Numbered from the stretch's first letter, positions 28,701 through 37,754 are shown. The stretch is DNA of 64,000 bases from Chamaelirium japonicum (GCA_947650365.1 OX393555.1:19075592-19139591); one strand, 5' to 3'. The notes: generated from the sequence alone by a model not told the origin. A program made the numbers and translations.

Positions 28701-31700
28701 AATGCACCGAGACCATGAGGATGCTAAAGGTTTCAAATGTACTCAGATCTCCTCTTACACTGGCCATCTATGATTCTCACATATAGTAAATCAAGAATAT
28801 TTCTGCTTCTACACACTTTATCTCAATCGCCATTATAATAATAGGCTTACAAGAGCTCAGAATGAGACTAAACCATTTGACAGGAGTGCATGTTTGTGCA
28901 TTATGAATTATACTAGCAAGATTTCTGTGGGTGACAAAACAGTCACACCTTCCACCATCCACACGCCCTAGATAGATGGCCACACCTGGCATTACCACCC
29001 TCTTGGTCGAGCCTGGAATGACCAAGGCTCCAAAGGCACAAGACAGAAGTGTCAACCCAGCCTCCAAATGGGACCGAAATTACTACTTGCAAGTTGCAAC
29101 CAACAACAGACTCGGGCTACGGCCTGACCTCCACTCAAGGTCAGGGCTACAGCCTGACCATATTCAAGGTCAGGGCTACAGCGACCCCCGAAGTGATGTA
29201 GGGAAAATTGACTAGATGTTAAGCTGGATCGTACAATTTATCATTGGAGTAGACTATTTCCGTATTTTGCATGGATTCCAGAGAGAAGTTTTATACTTAA
29301 TTTAATGTTGTTTGAGTTCCAGGGATATGTCCATCATTTAGTTATTTGTTTAGCTTTTATTAGTCATTGGCCAATTATGGACATAATAGTCATTTTATAA
29401 TTATTTAGCGTGTCATGTTAAGATTAGGAGTTCTAATCCTAATCAGATTAGAGTAGTAGCCTTAGGGGTTTGTTGCCTATTTAAAGGCCACTGATCCTCT
29501 CTTGCTAATCAGTTTTATGATGAATAAAAATACGGAGTTTTCTCTCTATTTCTTGGTGGATTCCAAGATCCCCTAGTGGATTGAAGGGCTTATCTTTCTT
29601 ATGGAGTAAAGGACACCCTTGGTGGATTCGAGTGGCTTCTACCAGGAGGAAGATGTTGTTCATCCTCATTCACGCTTCCGCCAACGCTGGTAACATCAGA
29701 CCTTGGTGCATATGTTGCTCATTGCGTCACGAACCAGGGCATCAATCCTGATCCCGATTCAAGGCAGACAGACAGCCTTCAGATGGGGTCCAAGTCAAGC
29801 ACATGAGAGTACCATAGCTTGCAAGCCCAAAGAATGTAGGTTAGACGTTTGAAACGACCAATCACGTACAAAGCCATTGAGCCAACCATAGTCACCAAAT
29901 TTTGGGTTCATCAATAATTCGGTTCGTGTAAAGATCGAAAAAAAAAATGGCAAAAATCAGGAAATTCCAAAAAAAAAAACCAATGAAAAATTACAGTTAC
30001 TATTAAAGATTACTTTCAAACTTTTGGCCTATGTTTAAACGAATAAGACTTTAATAATTTAAAAATATAAACATAAAATATTAGACAGAAATAACATCCA
30101 ATCACAATTACTTTTTTTTTTGCACGAACCACAATTACTACTAATCAATAAAACTACATAAATATCAATATACACCTTGCCAAAATAAATATTCTAGAAA
30201 CCCATATGTCAAAGGTCATTGATTAAAAATTTAAAATTCACTATATCCTAATTAGAATTCAGCAACTCATCAAAAGCATCAAATATCAAATTTGTATCAT
30301 CCTCTGCTGCTATGTTTTCTTAATTTTATGTGGCTTCGCTATCACCAAAACTTCCCTGTTAAAGCGCGACATTAAGAAATCCACAATAAAAAACAATGAT
30401 ATTGGTGGCTAGAATAAGTTGCGGTTAAAATCGATATTTTTTTAGCTTATGTTAAGTTCATGTTTAAAACATGAATTTTTCAGTAAGTAGGAGATTTTGG
30501 TGACTATGGCGCCAACGACACCCCCTATCATCACAACGTTTGTCCTCATTTGAGGTAGCATTTCCATCAGGGACATACCATATATGACAATCAAGATATT
30601 GTGGGATTTCATCACACTGGTCACATCCCAGAAGATTGCACGCGATGATTGACAAGACTAACACGACCGTTGAGATCATGATTTGCTAAAGGCATTGCCT
30701 ATCCCCCAATCATCCTAGCCAATTTGACTTGAGAGGTGGAGGGCCCTAGGGATCTTGGATACCCGAGTCTTTTTGTAGTTTAGATGTGTGCTGACAAACC
30801 AACTCCCCTTCCTAACAATCAGCATCAGTGCACCGGTGAGTCAACTTCAACCCTTGACGACCATGTCATCCGTCCTTGATCTTTGGGAGAGGTGAAGAAC
30901 CAAAAATCTCCAACACTTTCATTTGTTAGAGCATCTCCAACAGACTCGTAGCTCCGCTCCCTATTTTAGAGCGTAAAAACCACCACATTAGCTAAAATAG
31001 GGAGTGGAGGAAAGGAGCCTCCAACCAGCTCCAAGCCCACTCCCTATTATAGTGGAATGTCCAAATATTTTCTGATTTTATTAAACACCCAACGTTTATT
31101 TTTTTAAACTTTGGCAACAAATATATTTTAAACAGTCCAATTTAAAGCTCCATGTGGGGTGGGGTCTACAGCTAGCGAGCAGCTGCTAGCTCGCCAAGAG
31201 TAGCGAGTGATTGTCCGTTCCCTAAACTAGCAAGGAAGTTTAACGAGCCGGTTGGAGGGGGATTTTGGGTCCTTCAGTCGCTAGTTTAGCGTAGGAGCGG
31301 GAGATAGGAGTCCGTTGGAGATGCTCTTCTTGGTTCCTAAATGCACCAGTTTCCAAATGTAATCAACTTTTGATCATGAATAAAATCATCTCCAATTTTG
31401 TCATACAGTAAACAGTCAATATCTCTGATACTACATACTTCATAGCAATCATCATTAAAGTCGAATACCAAAGTAATTCGAATCCCTCTAAAAGTACTTT
31501 AATGAAACGGTAACCCCAAGTGCCCCATGAAAATCTAGCTAATCAATAAACAATGTCAAAGGTATCATTAACTTCCAAACTAACAATTATTTCTGAATAT
31601 TTAAAATTCAATGTTGCTAGGGAGGGAATAGAGGCTAAACTAGATGTTAGATAGTTGAGTACTACAAGCCTGCGTCATAGTTTCTTTTTCCTTCCAAGGA

Positions 31701-33295
31701 AATGACTAAAGTATATAAAAAGTTAAATCCTAAACTTTTAAATTTATGATTTAGCAGGCTGGCAAAAAAAATTAAAGAATACTTACAGTATTGACTGGCT
31801 GAAGTGTCATCTGAGCATATACTTCATCTGTCTCTGCATCCGCCTAGAAAATTACCAAAAAATATACACTATTATTTAAATGATTATAGCAAAATGCTAT
31901 TTTAAAAAAAAATCAATTAGATCAAAAGGATTAGATCGAAATAGTGGCATACGTGCAAGGTGACATTGTGAAGAAGGCAAATTAACTTCGAGGGGAGATT
32001 CGGATAGTTTGGAATGTGAGCATCGATATCCTTTTGCATAGAGGCCGCGACCTGAAAATGGAAAATGGTCAACAGTCTAAAACTGAAACATGATAAAACT
32101 CTTACCAACAACTGGTTGCAGCTTTCACCAAATTACCTTGACATACCAACAGCTAGTGCAAAACCTATAGTGTTCCAAAATTTGTGATTTCTCCACTCAT
32201 CCTCATGGCAAGCTGTGAATTCTTATGAGTCGACACTCGACAGTATATATGTAGAAATGTGGAGAATTTTGTGATCACTTTCAAAGCCTATATCGAAATT
32301 TCAAGAATCCACGGATCACAGAAGGTCTCCCCCCAAAACCCCCGAAGATCAAACTTTTCTTTGAGCTACAAGCAGCATCAATCTGCTTTCGGAAAGTACA
32401 AAAGTGTCAATTCGCACGCTCGACTCTCCCGTGCTTTGATTTCGATCACCGCGATGCGGAAAGGGCTTGGACAGACTCATCAAAGGTGGCTGTAATTATT
32501 CACGAAGCCAATGAAATTCCATCTAGATGACGATGAGGGTGCCGATTCGCAATTCGCCAACTGAGCTCCCGCTCCGCACTTCTTTCTGCCCACGGTCTAA
32601 TTCGGTGGTGAAACCGAGTTCCTTCCTCACTTCTCTCCATCTGTTCTCTCCCCAAATTATAGGGTTTCAACAAAAATCTACAGACTATGTGAATTGATTC
32701 ACATACTCGACCGTTGAATTTCCCTCTTACCGTAAAAACCACAAAGAATTTGCAGCCCATTTATTGCAAAAAAAAAAAATTTGCAGCCCACCAAAAATCT
32801 CATCAATGAGACGCTTTGAACCCAAATGAAGGTATAATTAACGAGAAATTATACGATAAAAGGAAAAAGAGAAAAAGGGCAAACATGAATAAAATTGACG
32901 ATATTAATTGTTGGAAGCGGTTTCCAAGCCCCACACAGCATTGTGGCGCACGGTAGCAGAGGTGGGCGCAGGATGGCAAGAGCCGCCATGCTGCCGGGAT
33001 CTTTGTCGGTTTACCTGCTCGCTGTGGCCCTGGGGGAAGTAGACGACGAGGCTCCCGGCCGGCGGCAGCGCCACCAGCGGCCCGGCGCACGCGTGCCACA
33101 GCTCCGGGTTTATCGGCTTCCGCTCACCTGCGAGCACGACACGTGTCAGGACCCGATTTGACCGCCCTCCTTCCCGGCGGTGACGGGAAGCGGAAAAGGA
33201 GAGGGCGAAATAGCGGTTTATTTAGTTTAGAATCCCGTTCCGCTACCTTCGCAAGGATTCGGCGCCGCCGCGGCGACACCCACAGGCCCCTTCAT
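16462..33295 (-). CDS. ARF19: Auxin response factor, class A (ARF7/ARF19-type), 14 coding exons
   Basis: A nuclear transcription activator that binds auxin response elements and is held in check by Aux/IAA proteins. Coding exons on the minus strand: 33295-33247, 33127-33015, 32051-31953, 31843-31787, 28541-28386, 28287-28203, 27455-27365, 27018-26854, 26771-26649, 26326-26251, 26154-26016, 25131-23324, 18143-17953, 16660-16462. All introns are GT-AG, every phase fits, and the sum is 3351 nt, giving 1116 residues (AtARF19 is about 1086). Domain order: N-terminal dimerisation part with [13 protein letters not shown]3 DNA-binding domain (about 126-230) with [16 protein letters not shown] and [21 protein letters not shown]/auxin_resp region (about 250-370); Gln-rich activation region (about 385-985); C-terminal PB1 (about 985-1085). 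The start was chosen because an in-frame TGA lies 36 nt upstream and MKGP matches the usual MK start of this clade. The Gln-rich centre and the [13 protein letters not shown] tail point to ARF7/19 rather than ARF5/6/8. The exact orthologue number is uncertain. Confidence 0.97.
16725..17277. repeat. Foldback (MITE-like) repeat with partial tandem duplication, ARF intron 13
   Basis: The arm at about 16735-16860 is the reverse complement of about 16965-17098 (shared core GTCCTTTGTTACTT / AAGTAACAAAGGAC, and ACAAGTTACACTTTT). The right arm is then duplicated in direct orientation at about 17142-17275. I found no clean target duplication, so the superfamily is open. Confidence 0.65.
17442..17690. 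repeat. Dispersed-repeat fragment bounded by short direct repeats
   Basis: A segment between two similar blocks, TGTTAAGAAACCATTTGACC at about 17443 and TGTTAAGTAACCATATCAGCC-like at about 17630, contains GCTTTGATATCATGTTAAG. This resembles common plant transposon or LTR debris. The family is not identified. Confidence 0.35.
18144..19005. other. Intron 12 sequence between exon 13 and the Copia element
   Basis: AT-rich intron DNA. I see no gene, RNA or repeat boundary I can support here beyond the splice acceptor beside exon 13. Confidence 0.5.
19011..19176 (+). repeat. 5' LTR of small Copia element
   Basis: It matches 22570-22755 almost throughout, including the TATATATTC box and the CT-repeat before CCTAGGGTTGTGGT. 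The CT tract is shorter here than in the 3' LTR. Confidence 0.9.
19330..19690 (+). repeat. Degenerate GC-rich tandem repeat in the Copia leader
   Basis: A roughly 33 bp unit around CTGCAGCCCGCC and ATCCGTCGG recurs about ten times. It accounts for the Pro/Ala/Ser-rich frames on both strands here, which are not independent genes. Confidence 0.7.
22008..22326. mobile_element. hAT-type MITE nested in the Copia element
   Basis: An 8 bp near-perfect target duplication ATTGCAAC (22000-22007) / ATTGCGAC (22327-22334) flanks ends CAGGGTTTTAAAT and (reverse complement) CAAGATTTAAAAT. The inside is made of inverted and direct copies of CCGGTACCG-like words with a T-run. It is non-coding. The 8 bp duplication and CA(G/A)G ends fit the hAT superfamily. 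Confidence 0.8.
22570..22755 (+). repeat. 3' LTR of small Copia element
   Basis: Begins TGTTAATGTATATTG directly after the polypurine tract and ends GTTGTGGTAGCA before the target duplication TTCTT. It contains a (CT)n run of about 45 bp at 22687-22737. Confidence 0.92.
23016..23270. repeat. 127 bp tandem duplication in intron 12 beside exon 12
   Basis: Two nearly identical copies with a period of 127 bp (the AACCAACTAGCC start recurs at 23016 and 23143). The second copy ends about 50 bp from the exon 12 donor site, so the duplication is recent and sits in the 5' part of the intron in gene orientation. Confidence 0.92.
23324..25131 (-). CDS. ARF19: ARF coding exon 12 (Gln-rich activation region)
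   Basis: A single 1808 nt exon encodes residues about 385-987. It begins [20 protein letters not shown], a signature of the ARF5/7/19 group, and passes through [11 protein letters not shown] into a Gln-rich region with poly-Gln tracts near residues 580-610 and 640. It ends in RIRTYTK just before the PB1 domain. The stretch [11 protein letters not shown] is also shared with ARF7/19. Reading through the donor at 23323 continues open for about 48 codons to 23180, so retention of the following intron would give a protein without PB1. Confidence 0.96.
25132..26015. other. ARF intron 11, no feature seen
   Basis: AT-rich intron of 884 bp with canonical ends (GTAGAT...GTTGCAG on the minus strand). 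No repeat or gene recognised. Confidence 0.6.
26016..28541 (-). CDS. ARF19: ARF coding exons 5-11 (B3 domain and ARF ancillary domain)
   Basis: Seven exons encode residues 107-384. Exon 5 holds the start of B3 ([18 protein letters not shown]), exons 6-8 complete it through [16 protein letters not shown] and [11 protein letters not shown]. Exons 8-11 carry the auxin_resp segment, including [40 protein letters not shown] and [18 protein letters not shown]. No residue of the conserved core looks lost. Intron 4, upstream of exon 5, is long (31786-28542); the others in this block are short to medium. Confidence 0.96.
27456..28202. other. ARF intron 6, no feature seen
   Basis: 747 bp intron between exons 6 and 7. 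A stretch at about 27655-27780 resembles low-copy repeat debris, but I can give no boundaries. Confidence 0.5.
28558..28580. repeat. AATT microsatellite in intron 4
   Basis: Consecutive TTAA/AATT tetranucleotides next to the exon 5 acceptor side of intron 4. Confidence 0.8.
29197..29695 (+). mobile_element. LTR-like segment in ARF intron 4 (fossil)
   Basis: Starts TGTAGGGAAAATTGAC and ends GCTGGTAACA. It contains a TATA-like CTATTTAAAGG, then GATGAATAAAAATACGG and a leader of the kind seen in Copia LTRs. I found no matching target duplication, and the downstream TCAGACC could be a degraded primer site, so this may be a solo LTR or the left end of a decayed element. The assignment is tentative. 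Confidence 0.4.
30928..31327. mobile_element. MITE in ARF intron 4
   Basis: The terminal inverted repeat AGAGCATCTCCAACAGACTC at the left matches the reverse complement of GAGTCCGTTGGAGATGCTCT at the right with one mismatch in 20. The 400 bp between are non-coding and partly self-complementary. The target duplication is unclear, so I do not assign it to hAT, Harbinger or Mutator. Confidence 0.8.
31787..33295 (-). CDS. ARF19: ARF coding exons 1-4 (N-terminal dimerisation region)
   Basis: Exon 1 is only 49 nt ([16 protein letters not shown] plus one base) and ends at the donor G|GTAGCG. Exon 2 begins after CTCGCAG and carries [17 protein letters not shown] and [13 protein letters not shown]. 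Exon 3 gives [18 protein letters not shown], and exon 4 gives [19 protein letters not shown]. Exons 1 and 2 are strikingly GC-rich compared with the later exons, a 5' gradient common in monocot genes. Together they encode residues 1-106. Confidence 0.95.
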
Positions 33296-33360
33296 CGTCG
33301 AGGGCTCCGGCGGCTCCGCCGCAGGCACTCACCAGCCGGCCACGGCCGGGAACCGCCCCA
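33241..33360 (-). promoter_or_regulatory. ARF start region with 10-codon upstream ORF
   Basis: On the minus strand an ATG at 33361 opens MGRFPAVAGW and stops at TGA (33331-33329). This stop is in the same frame as the ARF start codon and 33 nt before it. The ATG at 33295 is therefore the first usable start for the main frame. Whether the uORF is in the mRNA depends on the transcription start, which I infer to lie upstream near the CT tract. Confidence 0.6.
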
Positions 33361-33610
33361 TGCCCCCCCTCCTCCCCCTGCGGAAACCGGACGCTGGCAG
33401 CCGTGCGGCGCGCCGGGAACTAGATCCGATCCCCGTAAGACCGCTTCCCGGAAGCCGCCGACAACCCGCCGGCGGCGTGGAAGCCGGCCGTGTACGGTCG
33501 ACGGCGAGGGCGGCCCGCTGCAGGGACCAGCGCACTCGTGTCTCGGAGGGGGAGCTCCCTCAGATCCCGCAAGCTCGGCTCCCGACAAAGGAGAGACCGA
33601 AGAAGCTCTA

Positions 33611-33645
33611 GAGAGAGAAAGAAGAGAGAGAGAGAGAGAGAGAAG
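33611..33645 (-). repeat. GA/CT microsatellite in the presumed ARF 5' UTR
   Basis: A (GA)n run on the plus strand reads (TC)n in the gene orientation, about 320-350 nt before the ARF start codon. Pyrimidine repeats are frequent in plant 5' UTRs and core promoters and can bind BPC/GAGA-type proteins (family knowledge). Confidence 0.75.
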
Positions 33646-33729
33646 GGAACAAGAAAGCAGGCGTGGCGTGTCTTCTTCGAACCGGGAGGTCTCGATGAGC
33701 AGCTAGCATAGCAGCCTAGGCAGCTGAGC

Positions 33730-33760
33730 CCGGCCTTTTTATTTCATATTTTCCCATTTT
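33730..33760 (-). promoter_or_regulatory. Possible ARF core promoter (AT-rich box)
   Basis: In gene orientation an AT-rich block, ATATGAAATAAAAAGG, lies just upstream of the GC-rich leader and the CT tract. It is not a canonical TATAWAW, so this is only a candidate. Confidence 0.3.
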
Positions 33761-34027
33761 AACCCCAACCCCGCGGCCGTTAATAACACTCTGAACCTCC
33801 GTTGTCGCCGGTCCCACCACATCGTAAGCCGTCCTTTTCTTTCTTTCTTATAGAAAAGCCCTCGGTCGTGTGGAAAAGTTCGGACCAGTCCTCTACCGAA
33901 GCAGCGGGTGTCTCAACGGCCCACAACCATGATACCGCCCCAGCCCGGCTGCATGATATGCCGATTTGACGAAACTACCCTCATCTTACGTCGCTCGGTA
34001 CACGCCCGCCACGTGTCATGCACAGAC

Positions 34028-34250
34028 TGGTTTGTGAGTTAGCCCGGTTGGTGTTACGTTGCATCCTTTGGGCGCAGGTCCTCGGTTTGAATCCTGCGGG
34101 CCACGAAAGCTGTCGTCGAGCGAGCATGATCATGTCGGTAGAAAAAGACACAATTACGATGGTATGTTTCGAACCCTAGTAGGTGGTGGGGGTATTCATG
34201 TTACCATGTATTTGTACGAGTAGATTGTGACTTGACTAGTAAAAAAAATA
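34028..34250 (+). mobile_element. Candidate tRNA-derived SINE
   Basis: It has a box A-like GTTAGCCCGGTTGGTGTTA and, about 35 bp on, a box B-like GGTTTGAATCC in the spacing of a tRNA promoter. About 150 bp of unrelated body follows, then an A-run at 34241-34248. Target duplications were not found. It is not a functional tRNA gene: no cloverleaf closes. Confidence 0.5.
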
Positions 34251-34975
34251 GATAAATTATATTTTACCCTTCTAAAGTTTAGCCCAAAATCACTTAACCC
34301 TCATGGTTAATAAGCTACATTTTAAAGAGGTATTTTACTAACATTTTAAACTATAGGGCCGAGTTGGAATTAAAAAAAATTTCAGGGTGGTTAAATGATT
34401 TTAGGCTAAACTTTAGGAAAATTTTATTCATACCCCAAAAATATATACTTAGCTCCCATTTTCAACAAACTTAAACAAACCCTGTTTTCTTTTATCATAC
34501 CACATTCATATCACACCTCATCTTAAATACACCTTAGTTAAATGCCCCGTCCCACCTTGATTAATCCTCAATAAAACACCCACCCTTTTGAATATATCCC
34601 AATTATGTATCCTCTTAAATACACCCCGCTCTTAAATATATCCGGACTTCTCTTTTTTCTCTATTGTTAGAGGGGTTAGATCTCCTATAGAGGAATCTGA
34701 TCGGAAGAATAGGAGATTGAGTTCGTCGAGTCTCATTATCGTTGCAGTTACCGATAACAATGACTCCATATCCACCACCATCGGTTTCTTCTCAAATAGT
34801 ATTCAAGGGGTTCTGTATTTAAGCTAACTTCTAGTTGGTATGTGGAGTGCAAGATAAGGGTATAGTATGAATTTAAAAAACTCTCAAAAAGATATTGAGC
34901 AACAAATGGGAGATAGAGGTAATTACACATTTTTGGGGTATGAATAAAATTTTTCAAACTTAGAAGGATAAATTG
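34250..34975. repeat. Composite foldback / MITE-like repeat
   Basis: Two inverted-repeat systems overlap. The first has arms about 34254-34305 and 34375-34430 (CTAAAGTTTAGCCCAAAATC against its reverse complement). The second has arms about 34416-34447 and 34926-34958 (TTTTATTCATACCCCAAAAA). They share the middle arm, as if one MITE had inserted at the end of another. Confidence 0.6.
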
Positions 34976-35357
34976 TTAGCAGGAAAAAAAATAAAACAAG
35001 AAGACTTAGTGATAGGTTCCTCGTCAAAATATTCACTAACCTAACGGACATACAAATTGTTAGCGTAAACATATCTCTTATTATACTTCAATTTTATATT
35101 TCATAACACTCCTTTTTAAAACGAAACTCAATCCTAAATCTACATATTTATAGACCATTGCTTAAATATTAAGCCTAGAAATTCTAAACCGAACTCTTTT
35201 GTCCTCCGCGGCTTCTCATCGTCGTCGAGACGGTGAGCAGTTACACCTCCAGGCGTTGCTCCTGCATGTCGTTGTCGCCGCCATTTCTCTTGCTTGTGAT
35301 TGTCTCTGTCACCACTGATAGAGAGAAATGAAAGAAAGGAAAGACGATAGCGAGGAT

Positions 35358-35889
35358 TAGGGGTGCAACTTGGGTCAGGTAAAACCGAGAACCGACCCAA
35401 CCCAATCTAAATTGGTCGGGTTAATTCGGTATTTTAACTAAACGAGTTGGTTCAGTTCTAAGCTTTGTGGACCCGACTAAATAAGGGTTGGTTCCGAGTT
35501 GAGGATCGGATAAACCCGACCCGACCCAACCTGAGAACCGATCTCATATATATTAGGCCACATATATATGTCACGGGTTGGACTTTTGAGCTACATCATA
35601 CTAGCTAGCACCCGAGTAAACATTAGTTCTTTGCTAACAATGAGCCAACTATCAAAAGAACTCAACGGTACGTTGGCTAAAGCCAAAAGTGGGGACCTCC
35701 AACTAGCTAGTAAATAACCAATGGTTATTTATTTTTTAAACCAATTACCAATCAAAGAACCGACCCGAACCAACCCAATCTTAGTATGGGTTGGGTTGGT
35801 TCAGATTTCAATATGGTAGAACCGAACTAGTTTGGTTCGGTTTCGGGTTAACTCAGACCCGAATCAACCCGACCCGAGTTGCACCCCTA
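35358..35889. mobile_element. hAT-type MITE upstream of ARF
   Basis: Ends TAGGGGTGCAACTTGGGTC and (reverse complement) TAGGGGTGCAACTCGGGTC form a terminal inverted repeat. The 8 bp flanks GCGAGGAT (35350-35357) and GCAAGGAT (35890-35897) match at 7 of 8. The interior is rich in ACCCGACCC/GGGTTGG words and has no coding capacity. Confidence 0.88.
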
Positions 35890-36149
35890 GCAAGGATAAT
35901 TTGGATTTCTGGTAGCCCTTTCACCAAACCGATCCTTTGACCTCGGACATTAGGCTAATCTCTTCTTATGCTCATCTTTGGAAACCGATCGTTTGTCAAG
36001 GACCTTAGCCACATCACCCCCATAAAACAAAGCTAGTCGCTTACTTTTCTTCGTCCGCTTGCTGTTATATGGCCTGAGTGTTGTAAATTGAGACATTAGA
36101 GGGGTTTATTTGAAAACTGTGGCATTTTATAATTTTAGAGACGAATGAA

Positions 36150-36560
36150 ACCAGTGGTGCCGCACGGTACGACTCCCAAGCAGAGCTAGATTCACGGGCC
36201 GGGTCCACCCCAATCGGACGGCCGTAATCGGCTGTCGTACCATGCGCCCGTCCGCACTGGCTTTTCGATTTTTCGGCTGGCAAGAGGGCGCACGGAACGC
36301 CCCAAAAGCGAACTCGGCGCCTCTCCTGCGGTGAAGGCGGCCGGCGCCACGTGCGTTCCGTACGGGAGGCGCCGGTATCGGAACGTGGGCCCCGACCCCC
36401 GGTCAGTGCCGATCGTTCCGATAACACACATTTCACTGTTGACAATGATCTGTGCGGCTAACGGATCAGAAGGGACGCAGGGGCATCGGGCTACAGTGAC
36501 TTGAATGCAGGGGTGGAGTCGCGCCACGGCGGAGCAGGTTGTTAAGGTGCTCAAGCATGC
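36150..36560. other. GC-rich segment without a recognised gene
   Basis: A GC-rich island-like stretch with a G-box core CACGTG at about 36346. Minus-strand frames here (for example 36065-36445) have no recognisable domain and cross low-complexity sequence. It might be remote promoter sequence of the ARF or remnants of another gene; I cannot decide. Confidence 0.4.
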
Positions 36561-36733
36561 TTAATTATCACCCAAATCGGGCCTAATTATCCGGCGACGC
36601 CGACGTGGCAACCGTGTCGGCGGCTGGCCCCCCCCAAAGCGCCCGGCGCGACAGTGACAGTCTCGGCTTGTAAATATTCTGCACTTTCTTCTCTCGCTTT
36701 TATTTTGCTTTAATGGTTTTTTTTTTAAAAAAA

Positions 36734-36994
36734 GGGTTATTTTGACTTTGCCTCCAAAATTTGTCATTAATTAGACTTTACCCCCTATATTTTCATTGAT
36801 TAGACTTTACACCCAATACTAACTGCTCCGTTGGCTCACCATCTAAGAGAAAGGGTGAGCTGACGAAAAAGGAATAAAGTTCTGGGAGTGAGCTGACGGA
36901 ACAGTTACTTTTGGGGGGTAAAGTCTTATTAATGAAAAATGGGGGGTAAAGTCTAATTTAAGGCAAATTTTTTGGGGCAAAGTCAAAATAACCC
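36734..36994. mobile_element. Palindromic MITE
   Basis: Almost the full length is an inverted repeat: GGGTTATTTTGACTTTGCC at the left meets its reverse complement at the right, and the arms stay similar through ACTTTACCCCC to CTGYTCCGT in the centre. It is flanked by an A-run and a T-run that extend the complementarity. RNA from it would fold into one long hairpin. Confidence 0.85.
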
Positions 36995-37132
36995 TTTTTT
37001 TTTTCAAGTTGGGGGGCGATTCGGAGGAGCACGAGGGTGGGCCCCGGCCCTGGAGGTACTCGGTCCCCGTGTTTGAGGCGGGCCCCGCGGGTTTGACCGC
37101 CGGCCAACCTGGTCGCGGTCCCCAGAGCCGAC

Positions 37133-37159
37133 GGGGGGGGGGGGGGGGGGGGGGGGGGG
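37133..37159 (+). repeat. Run of 27 consecutive G
   Basis: A pure G homopolymer between the MITEs, within a GC-rich stretch (37010-37240). The length should be taken as approximate because such runs are error-prone in sequencing. Confidence 0.85.
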
Positions 37160-37395
37160 ACGGGACGTGAGGGGGCCAATGAGCGGCTGAGATCCGTCGT
37201 ACGTCGCGGTGTCCTCTCGTGGCACTGGCACCATGGGAAAGATCCGGTGGAGATCCACATCACAATCCAAACCCGTATCGACCAACAAATGGATGAGCTA
37301 TCAGGAGCAATCAAGCTCATCCAGACGAGCAGGACATCAGATTTTTTAATTATTTTTAATGGTATATCCACAGGACTTTTGCATACAAGTGATGG

Positions 37396-37738
37396 ATATT
37401 GATATTACAAATAACCCCCTTATTTTTAAGTTTTATATATAACTCCCTAACATAACTTATTTTTGTAAAAAAAACTTATATGCGTAGCTTTATGATCATT
37501 TCATGCTTGGCTGTCCTTGGTGCTCGTGCACGCCACCGTCGTCTGAGGGGGAGAGGAATGTAGGATGAGGATGACGGCGAAAAGAAATGGTGACGACGTC
37601 ATACACAAAGACCAAGTAACCCAATGGTAAAGTGGTTTAAAAATTAGCTATATGATTTTTTTTTTGACAAAAATCTAGATATGTTAGGAGGTTAATAATA
37701 AAACTTAAAAAGTCAAGAGGTTATTTATAATATTAATT
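37396..37738. mobile_element. MITE-like inverted repeat next to the Copia insertion
   Basis: Arms of about 60 bp (left 37396-37455; right about 37672-37738) are reverse complements, with AAGTTTTATATATAAC-like and AGGAGGTTAATAATAAAAC words facing each other. The centre is unrelated. Superfamily not assigned. Confidence 0.7.
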
Positions 37739-37754
37739 TTTGTGAGGTAGGAGT

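Noticed and set aside
33292-33588. A 98-codon minus-strand frame whose stop overlaps the ARF ATG, at first a candidate uORF
   Set aside because: It begins at TTG and contains no ATG, so it is not a standard uORF. Only the 10-codon frame at 33361-33329 has an ATG.
34028-34100. tRNA gene
   Set aside because: Box A and B-like words are present but acceptor and anticodon stems do not pair; a SINE head is more likely.
36065-36554. Divergent host gene upstream of ARF
   Set aside because: The frames lack domains, have no supported start, and overlap in different phases; GC content alone explains their length.
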